From: Streptomyces sp. NBC_01428
Lineage (GTDB): Bacteria > Actinomycetota > Actinomycetes > Streptomycetales > Streptomycetaceae
Length of the DNA stretch: 64,000 nucleotides
Direction: 5' to 3'
NCBI RefSeq assembly: GCF_036231965.1
Contig: NZ_CP109499.1
Coordinates: 6,448,001 to 6,512,000, forward strand
The notes under the pieces were generated by a model. That model searched no databases. It saw only the letters and a program-made list of their open reading frames with translations, and had not been told where the DNA came from. Shown in pieces: positions 25,451-34,300 of this stretch (its first letter is position 1; every line of letters begins with the position of its first letter). The position numbers were made by a program, and so were the translations under genes.

Positions 25451-25508
25451 GCCAGCGAGTCTAACCAGCGGTCATGGGGGAACATGTCCCTGGCGAAAGG
25501 AGCTGGTG

Positions 25509-25745
25509 ATGGCCCTGTTCAAGAAGCGGACGGTCGGTAAGCCCGGCGAGTGGTACTACTGCCTGGAGCACAAGAAGGTCGAGGAGGGCCCCGACTGCCC
25601 GGCCAAGGACCGCTTCGGCCCGTACACCTCCCGCGAGGAGGCCCAGCACGCGATGGAGACCGCGCGCGAACGCAACCTCGAATGGGAGACGGACCCGAAC
25701 TGGCACGACGCGTCGGAGAAGGCCCCGGGCTCCGAGGACGACTGA
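25509..25745 (+). CDS. Small acidic hypothetical protein, 78 aa
   Basis: The ATG at 25509 has AAAGGAGC 6 nt upstream, which decides the start. The protein begins MALFKKRTVGKPGEWYYC and contains two Cys (YYCLEHKKVEEGPDCPAKD), a predicted amphipathic helix (SREEAQHAMETARERN) and an acidic end. Two Cys spaced 13 residues apart might form a metal site or a disulfide, but nothing proves it. Codon use is like the neighbours, so it is a real gene. Function unknown; I recall small proteins of this type next to map in other Streptomyces. Confidence 0.75.
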   Translation: MALFKKRTVGKPGEWYYCLEHKKVEEGPDCPAKDRFGPYTSREEAQHAMETARERNLEWETDPNWHDASEKAPGSEDD

Positions 25746-25776
25746 CCGGGCCCGGGCTCCGGGGGCACGACGCGGA

Positions 25777-25804
25777 CGGGCCCGGGGCCGAGCGCCCCGG
25801 CCCG
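25777..25804. terminator. Bidirectional hairpin between convergent genes
   Basis: CGGGCCCGGGGC and GCCCCGGCCCG form an 11-bp stem with a one-base bulge between the 78-aa gene and the MFS gene. Confidence 0.6.
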
Positions 25805-25809
25805 CTGCC

Positions 25810-27126
25810 TCAGGCGGCGGGCACCGACGGCTCCTGGGCCACCGACGCCGCACGCGCGGCCCGCATCCGGCGCGCGTGCTCGTTCGTCCGCTCGTCGTAG
25901 CGCATCAGCTTCGGCAGGCCCACGGCCAGCAGGCCCACCGCCGCGACACACAGCGCCCCACCGGCCCACACCGACGTCCGTACGGTCGTCCACGCGGCCA
26001 TCCCGCCGGAGCGCACCTGGCCCAGCTGGGGCCCGACGGAGTACGACAGCAGTTCGATCCCGGCGAGGCGTCCGCGCAGCTCGTCCGGGATGGTCTGGTT
26101 CCAGATCGCGGCCCGGAAGATCCCGCTGACCATGTCGCAGCTGCCCGCGAGCGCGAGGAAGAACAGCACCAGCCAGACGTTGTGCACCAGACCCGCGCCG
26201 ACCATCGCGAGGCCCCAGCAGACGGCCGCCAGCGCCACCATCCGGCCGTGCCGGTGGATCCGCGAGGTCCACCCGCTGGTCAGGCTGACGACCAGGGCGC
26301 CCGCGGGCAGGGCCGCGTACATCAGGCCCAGCGACCAGGCGGCGTCCAGGTCGTCCGCGAGGAACGGCAGCACCGCGAGCGGCATCGCGAAGAACATCGC
26401 CGCGAGGTCGATCGCGTACGTGCCGAGCAGCTCCTTGCGGCTCCACGCGTACCGGGCGCCCTCCGCGATGGACCGCAGCGACGGTTTCGCCGCCTCGTGG
26501 GAGGCGGGGGACGCGGCGATCCTGGCGATCATGACCACCGACACGGCGAAGGTCACCAGGTCGACGGCATAGGCCCAGCCCAGTCCCGCGTACGCCACGA
26601 CGACGCCCGCGAGCGCGGGTCCGGCCACGCCGCCCACCGTCCAGCGCAGCGAGTTGAGCGCGGCGGCGGCCGTCAGGTGTTCGTGGGCCACGATCCGCGG
26701 GGTGAGGGCGTCCATCGCGGGACGCTGCACGGCGCTGAGGGCCGCGGACAGGGCGGCGATCACGTACAGGGGCCACACCGCGGGATGCGGCAGGACCGCG
26801 TTGAGGAGCAGGGCGGCGCTCAGCACACCCTGTCCCGCCTCCGTGGTGACGATCAGCTTGCGCTTGTCCAGGGCGTCGGCGAGGGCACCGCCGTACAGCC
26901 CGAAGACGATCAGCGGGATCAGCTCGGCCGCACCGATCGCACCCACGGCGGCCGTCGACCCGGTGAGCTCCTTCATCTGCACGGGCAGCGCGACGAACGT
27001 CAGGAAGCTGCCGAAACCGGTGACGAGGCCCGCCACCCACAGCCGCCGGAAGTCGGCGGAGGTCCGCCAGGGCGCGAGATCGGGCAGCAGGGCGCGCAAC
27101 GGGGAGGCAGGGGTGTCATCACTCAC
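25810..27126 (-). CDS. EntS-like MFS transporter
   Basis: 438 aa with twelve hydrophobic segments. The N-terminal FRRLWVAGLVTGFGSFLTFVALP and the loop 2-3 motif GGALADALDKRKLIV match the MFS_3 (enterobactin exporter-like) family. FRAAIWNQTIPDELRGRLAGIE before the last helices is also typical. These proteins export siderophores or drugs; a siderophore role is possible given the nearby iron island, but no iron box precedes it. GTG at 27126 is used. It converges with the 78-aa gene. Confidence 0.85.
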   Translation of the reverse strand: MSDDTPASPLRALLPDLAPWRTSADFRRLWVAGLVTGFGSFLTFVALPVQMKELTGSTAAVGAIGAAELIPLIVFGLYGGALADALDKRKLIVTTEAGQGVLSAALLLNAVLPHPAVWPLYVIAALSAALSAVQRPAMDALTPRIVAHEHLTAAAALNSLRWTVGGVAGPALAGVVVAYAGLGWAYAVDLVTFAVSVVMIARIAASPASHEAAKPSLRSIAEGARYAWSRKELLGTYAIDLAAMFFAMPLAVLPFLADDLDAAWSLGLMYAALPAGALVVSLTSGWTSRIHRHGRMVALAAVCWGLAMVGAGLVHNVWLVLFFLALAGSCDMVSGIFRAAIWNQTIPDELRGRLAGIELLSYSVGPQLGQVRSGGMAAWTTVRTSVWAGGALCVAAVGLLAVGLPKLMRYDERTNEHARRMRAARAASVAQEPSVPAA

Positions 27127-27247
27127 GACGGGCCATGCTCTGCGGAAAGGGGAAGGCGGGCAAATCCTTTTTCCCCGGCCGGCGGCAGCGGCGGTCCGCT
27201 GCGCCGGTCCGTCGGCGGCCTCGGGACCGGAGCCGGGTACGGGTCGG

Positions 27248-27850
27248 CTACCAGCGGTACGACGGTGGCGCCGTCACCTGGTCGGCCAGGTGGGACAGCC
27301 GGTCGCGCAGGCGGCGGCGGCCCCGGGGCGAGGGCAGCGCGTTCTCCCCGGCCGCCGCGCCGACCAGATGCTGCACGGTGTCGAGGTCGAGCTCAGGGGC
27401 GGGCGGCACCGTGAGCGACTCGTGGGCCAGCGCGGGCAGTTCGCCGCCGACGGCCGACAGGGCGAGGACCGTCGCCCCGGCCCGGCGGGCGTCGTGCACC
27501 CGTTCCAGCAGCGGGGCCCCGGGCGCGTCCGGCGCCACCACCAGCAGTGTCTCCCCGCGTCGCGCGGCCTCGATCCGGCCGAGGCCCACCGCCAGATGCG
27601 CCGGATCGGACTCCCGCGCGCCGTGCCGCACCAGCGTCGGCGCCAGCTCCGGAGTCCCCGACCACGCCGCCTCGTCGACCAGATGGGCCGCGAGATGCCA
27701 CGGCTCGTACCCCTCGGATCCGACCAGCAGCAGCCCGCCGCCGTGCGACACCACGGACCCCCGCAGCGTCCCCCCGAACCGGCGGGTGGCCCCCAGCCAC
27801 TCGGTTCCGGCAAGCACCTCGCGCAGCAATGCGACCCGTACGGCGTCCAT
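27248..27850 (-). CDS. Conserved hypothetical protein, SIS-like C-terminal part
   Basis: 200 aa, start ATG 27850 with GAGGA upstream. It has an alternating beta/alpha pattern (GLLLVGSEGYEPW, GETLLVVAPDAPGAPLLERV, GATVLALSAVGGELPALAHESLTVP) reminiscent of sugar-isomerase (SIS) folds in which a Ser/Thr loop binds a phosphosugar. No catalytic residues can be assigned. It lies between the MFS gene (same strand, downstream) and the divergent sialidase-like gene. I do not recognise a specific function. Confidence 0.6.
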   Translation of the reverse strand: MDAVRVALLREVLAGTEWLGATRRFGGTLRGSVVSHGGGLLLVGSEGYEPWHLAAHLVDEAAWSGTPELAPTLVRHGARESDPAHLAVGLGRIEAARRGETLLVVAPDAPGAPLLERVHDARRAGATVLALSAVGGELPALAHESLTVPPAPELDLDTVQHLVGAAAGENALPSPRGRRRLRDRLSHLADQVTAPPSYRW

Positions 27851-27964
27851 GGCCGCATCCTCGCGCAACCGGCGCTTCGTGACCCGGAGTTCACCCCGAA
27901 TTCGCCCGACATGGGGACATGCCCGCACCACCGACCCCACCGGCCACCGCGAAGGAGCCCGACC

Positions 27965-29131
27965 ATGACAGATCCGAGCACCACCGGGCCCGGCACCGGC
28001 ACCAGCACGGAGCCGGGACCACCGCCGACCGGCACCGACGGGCCGCCCGCCGCGACCGACCCGGCGGTGAGCGTCCCCTTCCGGGGCGGCCGGGAGGGCT
28101 ACGCGAGCTACCGGATCCCCGCCGTCGTCGTGACGGGGGCGGGCACGCTGCTGGCGTTCTGCGAGGGCCGGGTCGGCTCCGCGAGCGACCACGGACACAT
28201 CGACATCGTCCTCAAACGGTCCGTGGACGGCGGCCGCACCTGGGGACCGCCGCAGGCCGTCGCCCGCAACGGCGTCAACCTCGCCGGCAACCCCGCACCC
28301 GTCGTCCTCGACACCGGCCGCGTCCTGCTCGTCCACGTCCGCGCCGCCGCGACCGCCACCGAGGACGCCCTGCTGCGCGGCAAGGTGAAGGCCGCCGACG
28401 GACGGCGCGTGTGGGTGCAGCACAGCGACGACGACGGACTCACCTGGTCCGGACTCAAGGAGATCACCGGGCAGGTGAAGAAAGCCGGCTGGCGCTGGTA
28501 CGCCACCACACCCGGGCACGCCCTCCAGCTCCGCTCCGGCCGGGTGGTCGTCCCCGGCAACCACACCCTGCCCCCCACCGGCACGGACAACGGCACCGAG
28601 GCGAAGTACAACAGCGGCCACTGCCTGCTCAGCGACGACCGCGGCGCGACCTGGTACCTCGGCTACCTCGACGAGAACACCAACGGCTACGTGAACGTGA
28701 ACGAGACCACCGCCGCCGAACTCCCCGACGGCAGGCTGTACTTCAACACCCGCAACGACTCCCCGTCGCCCGGCAACCGCGCCGACGCGTACTCCCGGGA
28801 CGGCGGCCGCACCCTGGAGAAGCCCTTCCGCCCGCAGGCCGGCCTCGTCACGCCCGTCGTCGAGGGCAGCCTGCTCCAGCTCCGCGACCCCGACCTGCTG
28901 CTGTACTCCGGGCCCGCCGACCCCGAGTTCCGCGCGGTGATGACCCTCCGTGCCTCCACCGACGGCGGCACCACCTGGCGCACCGCGCACACCGTGGACG
29001 GACTGCCCGCCGCGTACTCCGACCTCGTCCGGGTGGACGCCACAACCGTCGGACTCCTCTACGAGACGGGCGACTTCGGCGCGTACGAGACCGTCACCTT
29101 CCGGCGCGTCCCGGTGACCGCGCTCGGGTGA
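27965..29131 (+). CDS. Sialidase-family (GH33-like) protein without an export signal
   Basis: 388 aa. The six-bladed sialidase fold is supported by the YRIP motif (SYRIPAVVV, Arg of the carboxylate-binding triad), an Asp in HGHIDIVLKRS, and four Asp boxes of S-x-D-x-G-x-T-W type (SVDGGRTWG, SDDDGLTWS, SDDRGATWY, STDGGTTWR). The late YSDLVRVD segment carries the expected Tyr. The N-terminus is a Pro/Thr/Gly-rich stretch with no signal peptide, unusual for a sialidase. AAGGAG precedes the chosen ATG at 27965. The substrate may be a sialic acid, KDN/KDO-like sugar or another glycan. Confidence 0.87.
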   Translation: MTDPSTTGPGTGTSTEPGPPPTGTDGPPAATDPAVSVPFRGGREGYASYRIPAVVVTGAGTLLAFCEGRVGSASDHGHIDIVLKRSVDGGRTWGPPQAVARNGVNLAGNPAPVVLDTGRVLLVHVRAAATATEDALLRGKVKAADGRRVWVQHSDDDGLTWSGLKEITGQVKKAGWRWYATTPGHALQLRSGRVVVPGNHTLPPTGTDNGTEAKYNSGHCLLSDDRGATWYLGYLDENTNGYVNVNETTAAELPDGRLYFNTRNDSPSPGNRADAYSRDGGRTLEKPFRPQAGLVTPVVEGSLLQLRDPDLLLYSGPADPEFRAVMTLRASTDGGTTWRTAHTVDGLPAAYSDLVRVDATTVGLLYETGDFGAYETVTFRRVPVTALG

Positions 29132-29198
29132 CCGCGCTCACCCGGGCGCACCGCCACCTGACACGCGGGGCGCCCGTCCGCGCACGTAAGGTCGGCCC

Positions 29199-29903
29199 AT
29201 GACCTCTACTGACAGTGCACAGAAGGCCCCCGCCAAGGACCCCTGGGATCTGCCCGACGTGTCCGGGCTCGTCGTCGGCGTGCTGGGCGGCACCGGTCCG
29301 CAGGGCAAGGGCCTCGCCTACCGGCTCGCCCGGGCGGGACAGAAGGTGATCATCGGTTCGCGCGCCGCGGACCGCGCCCGCGCCGCCGCCGACGAGCTCG
29401 GCAACGGCGTCGAGGGGGCCGACAACGCGGAGACCGCGCGCCGCAGCGACATCGTGATCGTCGCCGTGCCCTGGGAGGGCCACGGCGACACCCTCGCCGC
29501 GCTGCGCGAGGAACTGTCCGGGAAGCTCGTCGTCGACTGCGTCAACCCGCTCGGCTTCGACAAGAAGGGCGCCTACGCGCTGAAGCCGGAGGAGGGCAGC
29601 GCCGCCGAACAGGCCGCCGCCCTGCTGCCCGACTCCCGCGTCACCGCGGCCTTCCACCACCTCTCGGCCGTGCTGCTCGCGGACCCCGCGATCGAGCAGA
29701 TCGACACCGACGTGATGGTCCTCGGCGAGGAGCGGGCCGACGTCGAGATCGTGCAGGCGCTCGCCGGCCGCATCTCCGGCATGCGCGGCGTCTTCGCGGG
29801 CCGGCTGCGCAACGCCCACCAGGTCGAGTCCCTGGTCGCCAACCTGATCTCGGTCAACCGGCGCTACAAGGCCCACGCGGGCCTGCGGGTGACGGACGTC
29901 TGA
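29199..29903 (+). CDS. npdG: NADPH:F420 reductase-family protein
   Basis: 234 aa. The Rossmann segment VVGVLGGTGPQGKGLAYRLARAG followed by IIGSRAADRAR (NADP-binding Ser-Arg) is typical of F420-dependent NADP reductases (Fno/NpdG). VDCVNPLGF and AFHHLSAVLL match the F420-binding half. The likely reaction exchanges hydride between NADPH and coenzyme F420 in the cytoplasm. The ATG follows TAAGGT by 6 nt, so the mRNA is probably leaderless. A strong hairpin follows 70 bp downstream. Confidence 0.9.
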   Translation: MTSTDSAQKAPAKDPWDLPDVSGLVVGVLGGTGPQGKGLAYRLARAGQKVIIGSRAADRARAAADELGNGVEGADNAETARRSDIVIVAVPWEGHGDTLAALREELSGKLVVDCVNPLGFDKKGAYALKPEEGSAAEQAAALLPDSRVTAAFHHLSAVLLADPAIEQIDTDVMVLGEERADVEIVQALAGRISGMRGVFAGRLRNAHQVESLVANLISVNRRYKAHAGLRVTDV

Positions 29904-29973
29904 GACGGGCCCCGGGACGGCGAGGGCCGCACGGGGGACGCCGACGGTCCGGGGCTGGCCGGGCCGGGTGCGT

Positions 29974-30003
29974 GGGGGACACTGGTGACAAGCAGTGTCC
30001 CCC
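29974..30003 (+). terminator. Hairpin between npdG and a small membrane-protein gene
   Basis: GGGGGACACTG pairs perfectly with CAGTGTCCCCC (11 bp, 8-nt loop). It ends 17 nt before the next ATG, so it could terminate npdG and also shape the leader of the small gene. Confidence 0.65.
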
Positions 30004-30020
30004 CGACAGGAGCCGACCCC

Positions 30021-30209
30021 ATGCCCCGCCTCGCTCTCTACGCCCTCGCCGTCTGTGTCCTCTCCGTGGCCGCGGCCGTCGTCTCGTTCGTCCAGGGCAG
30101 CTGGCTCGGCGTCGTGTGGGTCCTGCTCGCGGGCCTGTCCTCGAACATGACCTGGTACTACGCGCGCCGCGGCCGGGTGCGTGAGGGCTCCGGTCCGGTC
30201 AGCGACTGA
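30021..30209 (+). CDS. Small membrane protein, 62 aa
   Basis: ATG at 30021 has ACAGGAG upstream. Two hydrophobic helices (LALYALAVCVLSVAAAVVSF and GVVWVLLAGLSSNMTWYY) are followed by a basic stretch, predicting a helical hairpin in the membrane. The 3' end overlaps the convergent site-2 protease gene by 11 bp. Function unknown. Confidence 0.65.
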   Translation: MPRLALYALAVCVLSVAAAVVSFVQGSWLGVVWVLLAGLSSNMTWYYARRGRVREGSGPVSD

Positions 30210-30999
30210 CGGTGCAGAACTCGTCGACGCCGTCCCAGAAGCGGTAGAGGTCCTGACCGCAGTAGCGCTGCACGTCGTCGATGCCGAGGCCGCCGAGGAT
30301 CGAGTAGATCGCGTCGAAGAACGCGGTGTTCACCGACGGGATCCACAGCACGGCGAACACCGCGAGCAGACCGAACGGCGCGAACGGCTCGACCTGGCGC
30401 CGGATGCCGTACGACAGCCACGGCTCGATCACGCCGTAGCCGTCGAGGCCCGGGACCGGCAGGAAGTTCAGGATCGCGGCCGTCACCTGGAGCAGGGCGA
30501 GGAACGCCAGCGCGTAGCGGAACGCGTCCGGGACGCCGTCCAGGCCGCCGAGCCAGAACGGCGCCGTGCACACGACGGCGAACAGCACGTTCGTCAGCGG
30601 ACCGGCCGCCGAGATGAGGCTGTGCTTCCAGCGGCCCTGGATGCGGTTCCGCTCGATGAAGACCGCGCCGCCGGGCAGGCCGATCCCGCCCATGATCACG
30701 AAGATCACCGGCAGCACGATGCTCAGCAGGGCGTGCGTGTACTTCAGCGGGTTCAGCGTCAGATAGCCCTTGGCGCCGATCGAGATGTCGCCGCTGTGCA
30801 GGGCGGTGCGCGCGTGCGCGTACTCGTGCAGGCACAGGGAGACGATCCAGGCGGCCGTCACGAACAGGAAGACGGCCAGACCGGGCTGCTCGGCGAATCC
30901 CGTCCAGGTCGCCCAGGCGGTCACCGCCATGACGGCCACGATCCCGACGAAGACGGGGCTGATCCTCCGGTCGCTGCGGCGGGTCGCGGCGGTGGTCAT
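30199..30999 (-). CDS. Site-2 protease family (M50) membrane metalloprotease
   Basis: 266 aa with about six membrane segments. The zinc-binding H-E-x-x-H is HEYAH at residues 58-62, and the third ligand lies in NFLPVPGLDGYG, the N-x-x-P-x-P-x-L-D-G motif of rhomboid-unrelated S2P enzymes. No PDZ or CBS domain is present, so it belongs to the minimal group. Substrates are unknown; such proteases often cleave anti-sigma factors or signal remnants. ATG at 30999 is used. Confidence 0.92.
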   Translation of the reverse strand: MTTAATRRSDRRISPVFVGIVAVMAVTAWATWTGFAEQPGLAVFLFVTAAWIVSLCLHEYAHARTALHSGDISIGAKGYLTLNPLKYTHALLSIVLPVIFVIMGGIGLPGGAVFIERNRIQGRWKHSLISAAGPLTNVLFAVVCTAPFWLGGLDGVPDAFRYALAFLALLQVTAAILNFLPVPGLDGYGVIEPWLSYGIRRQVEPFAPFGLLAVFAVLWIPSVNTAFFDAIYSILGGLGIDDVQRYCGQDLYRFWDGVDEFCTVSR

Positions 31000-31398
31000 G
31001 GGGCTCCCTGGACTGGCTGGACTGACGACGACGGTGCTCGGGCCTGCCCGACCGTACCGGGCTCACGCGGAAAACGTCTCGCCATCGGGTATTGGTTCCG
31101 GAGAGGGTAGGGGCGGACAACCGCGCCCACGTCACCGGCCGGACGGGCGCGGCGGCCACCGGGCCGGGCCGCCGAAGCGGCCGTGTCCCGGAGACGGCGG
31201 GCGCAGGGGCCGAGGGAGGCCGGCCGGCCACCGGGTACGTCCGGCGGCCACCGGGTACGTCCGGTGGCGCGGCAGCGGCAGCGGCAGCGGCGGCGCGACA
31301 GGACCGGAGCCGCCCGTTCCGCACCCGTTCCGCACCCGTCCATGCCGAACCCGACCGCCCCGACCCCGCACCCCAGGCCACCGGAGACAATGGACCCC
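31000..31398. other. Intergenic region upstream of the AfsR-like regulator
   Basis: This 399-bp gap holds a perfect tandem 20-bp duplication (31225-31264), a short GGCAGC run at about 31270-31290 and the regulator's -10-like GACAAT at 31386. I find no supported gene. CCACCGGG-type words also occur at about 31154 upstream of the duplication. Confidence 0.5.
31225..31264. repeat. Perfect 20-bp tandem duplication, possible operator
   Basis: The unit CGGCCACCGGGTACGTCCGG is present twice head to tail without mismatch, about 135 bp before the regulator GTG. Within it, ACCGG-N6-CCGGT-type half-sites form an inverted repeat at the second unit's right edge. Confidence 0.7.
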
Positions 31399-34300
31399 GT
31401 GCGCTACCGCATCCTCGGAACCACCCAGGCACTCCGCCCCGACGGCACGGCCGTTCCGGTCGGCGGCGCGCGGCTGCGCGCCCTGCTGACCGTCCTCGCG
31501 CTGCGGCCCGGACGGACCGTCTCCGCGGCCGTGCTGGTCGACGAGGTGTGGGACGGCGACCCGCCCGCCGACGCGCCCGGCGCGCTCCAGGCACTGGTGG
31601 GCCGGCTGCGCCGGGCCCTCGGCGCGGACGCGGTCGAGTCGGTGGACGGCGGCTACCGGCTGGCCGCCGCGGCCGACGACATCGACCTGAACCGCTTCGA
31701 GCGGCTCGCGGGGGAGGGTGCCCGCGCCCTCGCCGACGGCGACCCCGCCAAGGCCGCCGCCGTGCTGGACGACGCCCTGGCCCTGTGGCAGGGCCCGGCC
31801 CTCGCCGATCTCCCGGACCGCACCGCCGAGTCCGCCCGCTGGGAGACCCGGCGGCTCGACGTCCTCCGGGCCCGCCTGACCGCCTCCCTCGCGCTGGGCC
31901 GGGCCGAGCAGGTGCTGCCCGAACTGAGCGCCCTGTGCGATCTGCATCCGCTCGACGAGCCACTGCACGTCCTGCGGCTGCGCGCCCTGCGCGACGCCGG
32001 CCGGCCCGCCGCCGCCCTCGCCGCCTACGAGTCCGTCCGCGCGCTCCTCGCCGACCGGCTGGGCTCCGATCCGGGCCCGGAACTGCGCGCCCTGCACGCC
32101 GAACTCCTGACCTGGGACACGGTTCCCGGACCGGCCGGAACCCCGGGGCGGACCCGGCCGGCCACCGTGGACCGGGCGGCGCCCGGCTCCGCCCGGGACG
32201 GTCACGCCACCGGCCCCGCCCGCGGCCCCGCGGACTCGCGCGCCACCGCGGGCGCCCGCCCCGGCCCGGCAGCCGGGCTCCTCCCCTTCTCCCCGGGCGC
32301 CGCCGCGACGGCCGCCCCGGGAACGGCCGGCACCGGCCCGGGTGCCCCCTCCCGGAACGGCGCGGGCCCGGACCCGGACGGCGCCGCCCACACGCCGGGT
32401 ACGGCGAACCCGGTTCCTCCCGCCGCCCTGCCGCCCGGCAACCTGCGAGCCCGGCTCACCTCCTTCGTCGGCCGCGAGTCGGACATCGATGCCATCCGCG
32501 GGGACCTCGCGGGCGCCCGCCTCGTGACGCTGCTCGGGCCGGGCGGAGCCGGCAAGACACGGCTCTCGCAGGAGGTCGCCGAGGCCCTCGCCCCCGCCCT
32601 CCCGGACGGCGTCTGGCTCGCCGAACTCGCCCCCGTCGACGACCCGAAGGCCGTGCCCGAGGCCGTCCTGACCGCCGTCGGCGCCCGCGAGACCGTGCTG
32701 CGCGGCGCCGGCGCCGAGGAGATGCGGGCCGTCGCCGACCGGCACGACGACCCGCTCACCCGGCTCGCCGAACACTGCGGCAGACGCCGCATGCTGATCG
32801 TCCTCGACAACTGCGAACACGTCGTCGACGCCGCCGCACACCTCGCCGAGGCACTCCTGGAACGCTGTCCGGGACTGACCGTCCTGGCCACCAGCCGCGA
32901 ACCCCTCGGCGTGCCGGGGGAGTTGGTGCGCCCCGTGGAACCACTGCCGGAGCCCGTCGCGCTGCGGCTGCTCGCCGACCGGGGCGCCGCCGCCCGTGCC
33001 GGCTTCCGCGTCGAGGACGATCCGGAGGCGGCCGCGGAGATCTGCCACCGCCTCGACGGGCTCCCGCTCGCCATCGAACTCGCCGCCGCCCGGCTGCGGA
33101 TGCTCACCCCCCGGCAGATCGCCGACCGGCTCGACGACCGATTCCGGCTGCTCACCTCGGGCAGCCGCACGGTACTGCCCCGCCAGCAGACCCTGCGCGC
33201 CGTCGTCGACTGGTCCTGGGACCTGCTCGACGCGGCCGAACGGGACGCCCTGCGGCGGCTGTCCGTCTTCGCCGGAGGCTGCGACCTGGCCGCCGCCGAG
33301 GCCGTCTGCGGCCCGGCCGCACTGGACGTCCTCGGCTCCCTGGTCGACAAGTCCCTGGTCGTCGCGGCCCCTTCGGGCGAGGGAGGAATGCGCTACCGGC
33401 TGCTGGAGACCGTCACCGAGTACGCGGCGGAACGCCTCGACGAGTCCGGCCGCCGCGAGACCACCGAGCGCGCCCACCTCACGTACTACCGCGAACTCGC
33501 CCGCACCACCGACCCGTTGCTGCGCGGCCCCGAGCAGCGGGCCGCCATCGAGGTTATCGAGCGGGAGTACGAGAACCTGCGCACCGCCCTGCGCCGCGCG
33601 GTCGCCGCACGGGACGAGCAGGAGTCCCTGTGCATGGTCCTCTCGCTGGCCTGGTACTGGCAGATCCGCGACCAGCGCGTCGACGCCCGCGCCTGGTCCC
33701 GGGAGGTGATGGCGCTCGGCCCCGACCCCTTCCTGCCGCCCGCCATGCCGGTCCCCCCGCTGTACGAGCGGTGCACGGACGCGCCGCCTCCGATGCGCGC
33801 GGAGATCCTCGACGAGGCCCGGCGCGGTGTCCATCTGTTCCATCTCGCCTATATGGACATGGACATGGACGCCTGGCAGACCCCCGAGGCGCGGGACAAG
33901 CTCCGCACGATCGCGGCGACCTACGAACCGGGCACCCCGCAGACCTGCCGCAGCCCCGGCAACCTCTGGTTCTACGCGGTGCTCCTCACCGGCACCCTGG
34001 AACAGGTCACCGCGGTCATCGACGCGTCGGTGCGCACCTGCCGCGAACTCGGCTACGAGTGGGAGCTGGCCGCCGCCCTCCAGATGCGGGCCAACATCCA
34101 CGCCAACCGCTCCGACCTGGCGGGCGACGCCACCGCGGACGCCGACGACGCGCTGGAGATCTTCGTCCGGATCGGCGACGCCTGGGGGGCCGCGGAGTCG
34201 CTCTCCGCCCGCGGCGAGTCCCACGAACGCACCGGTGACTACGCGGCCGCCGCGGCGGACTACGCGGAGGCCGCCCGGTACGCCGAGCAGCTCGGCGCCC

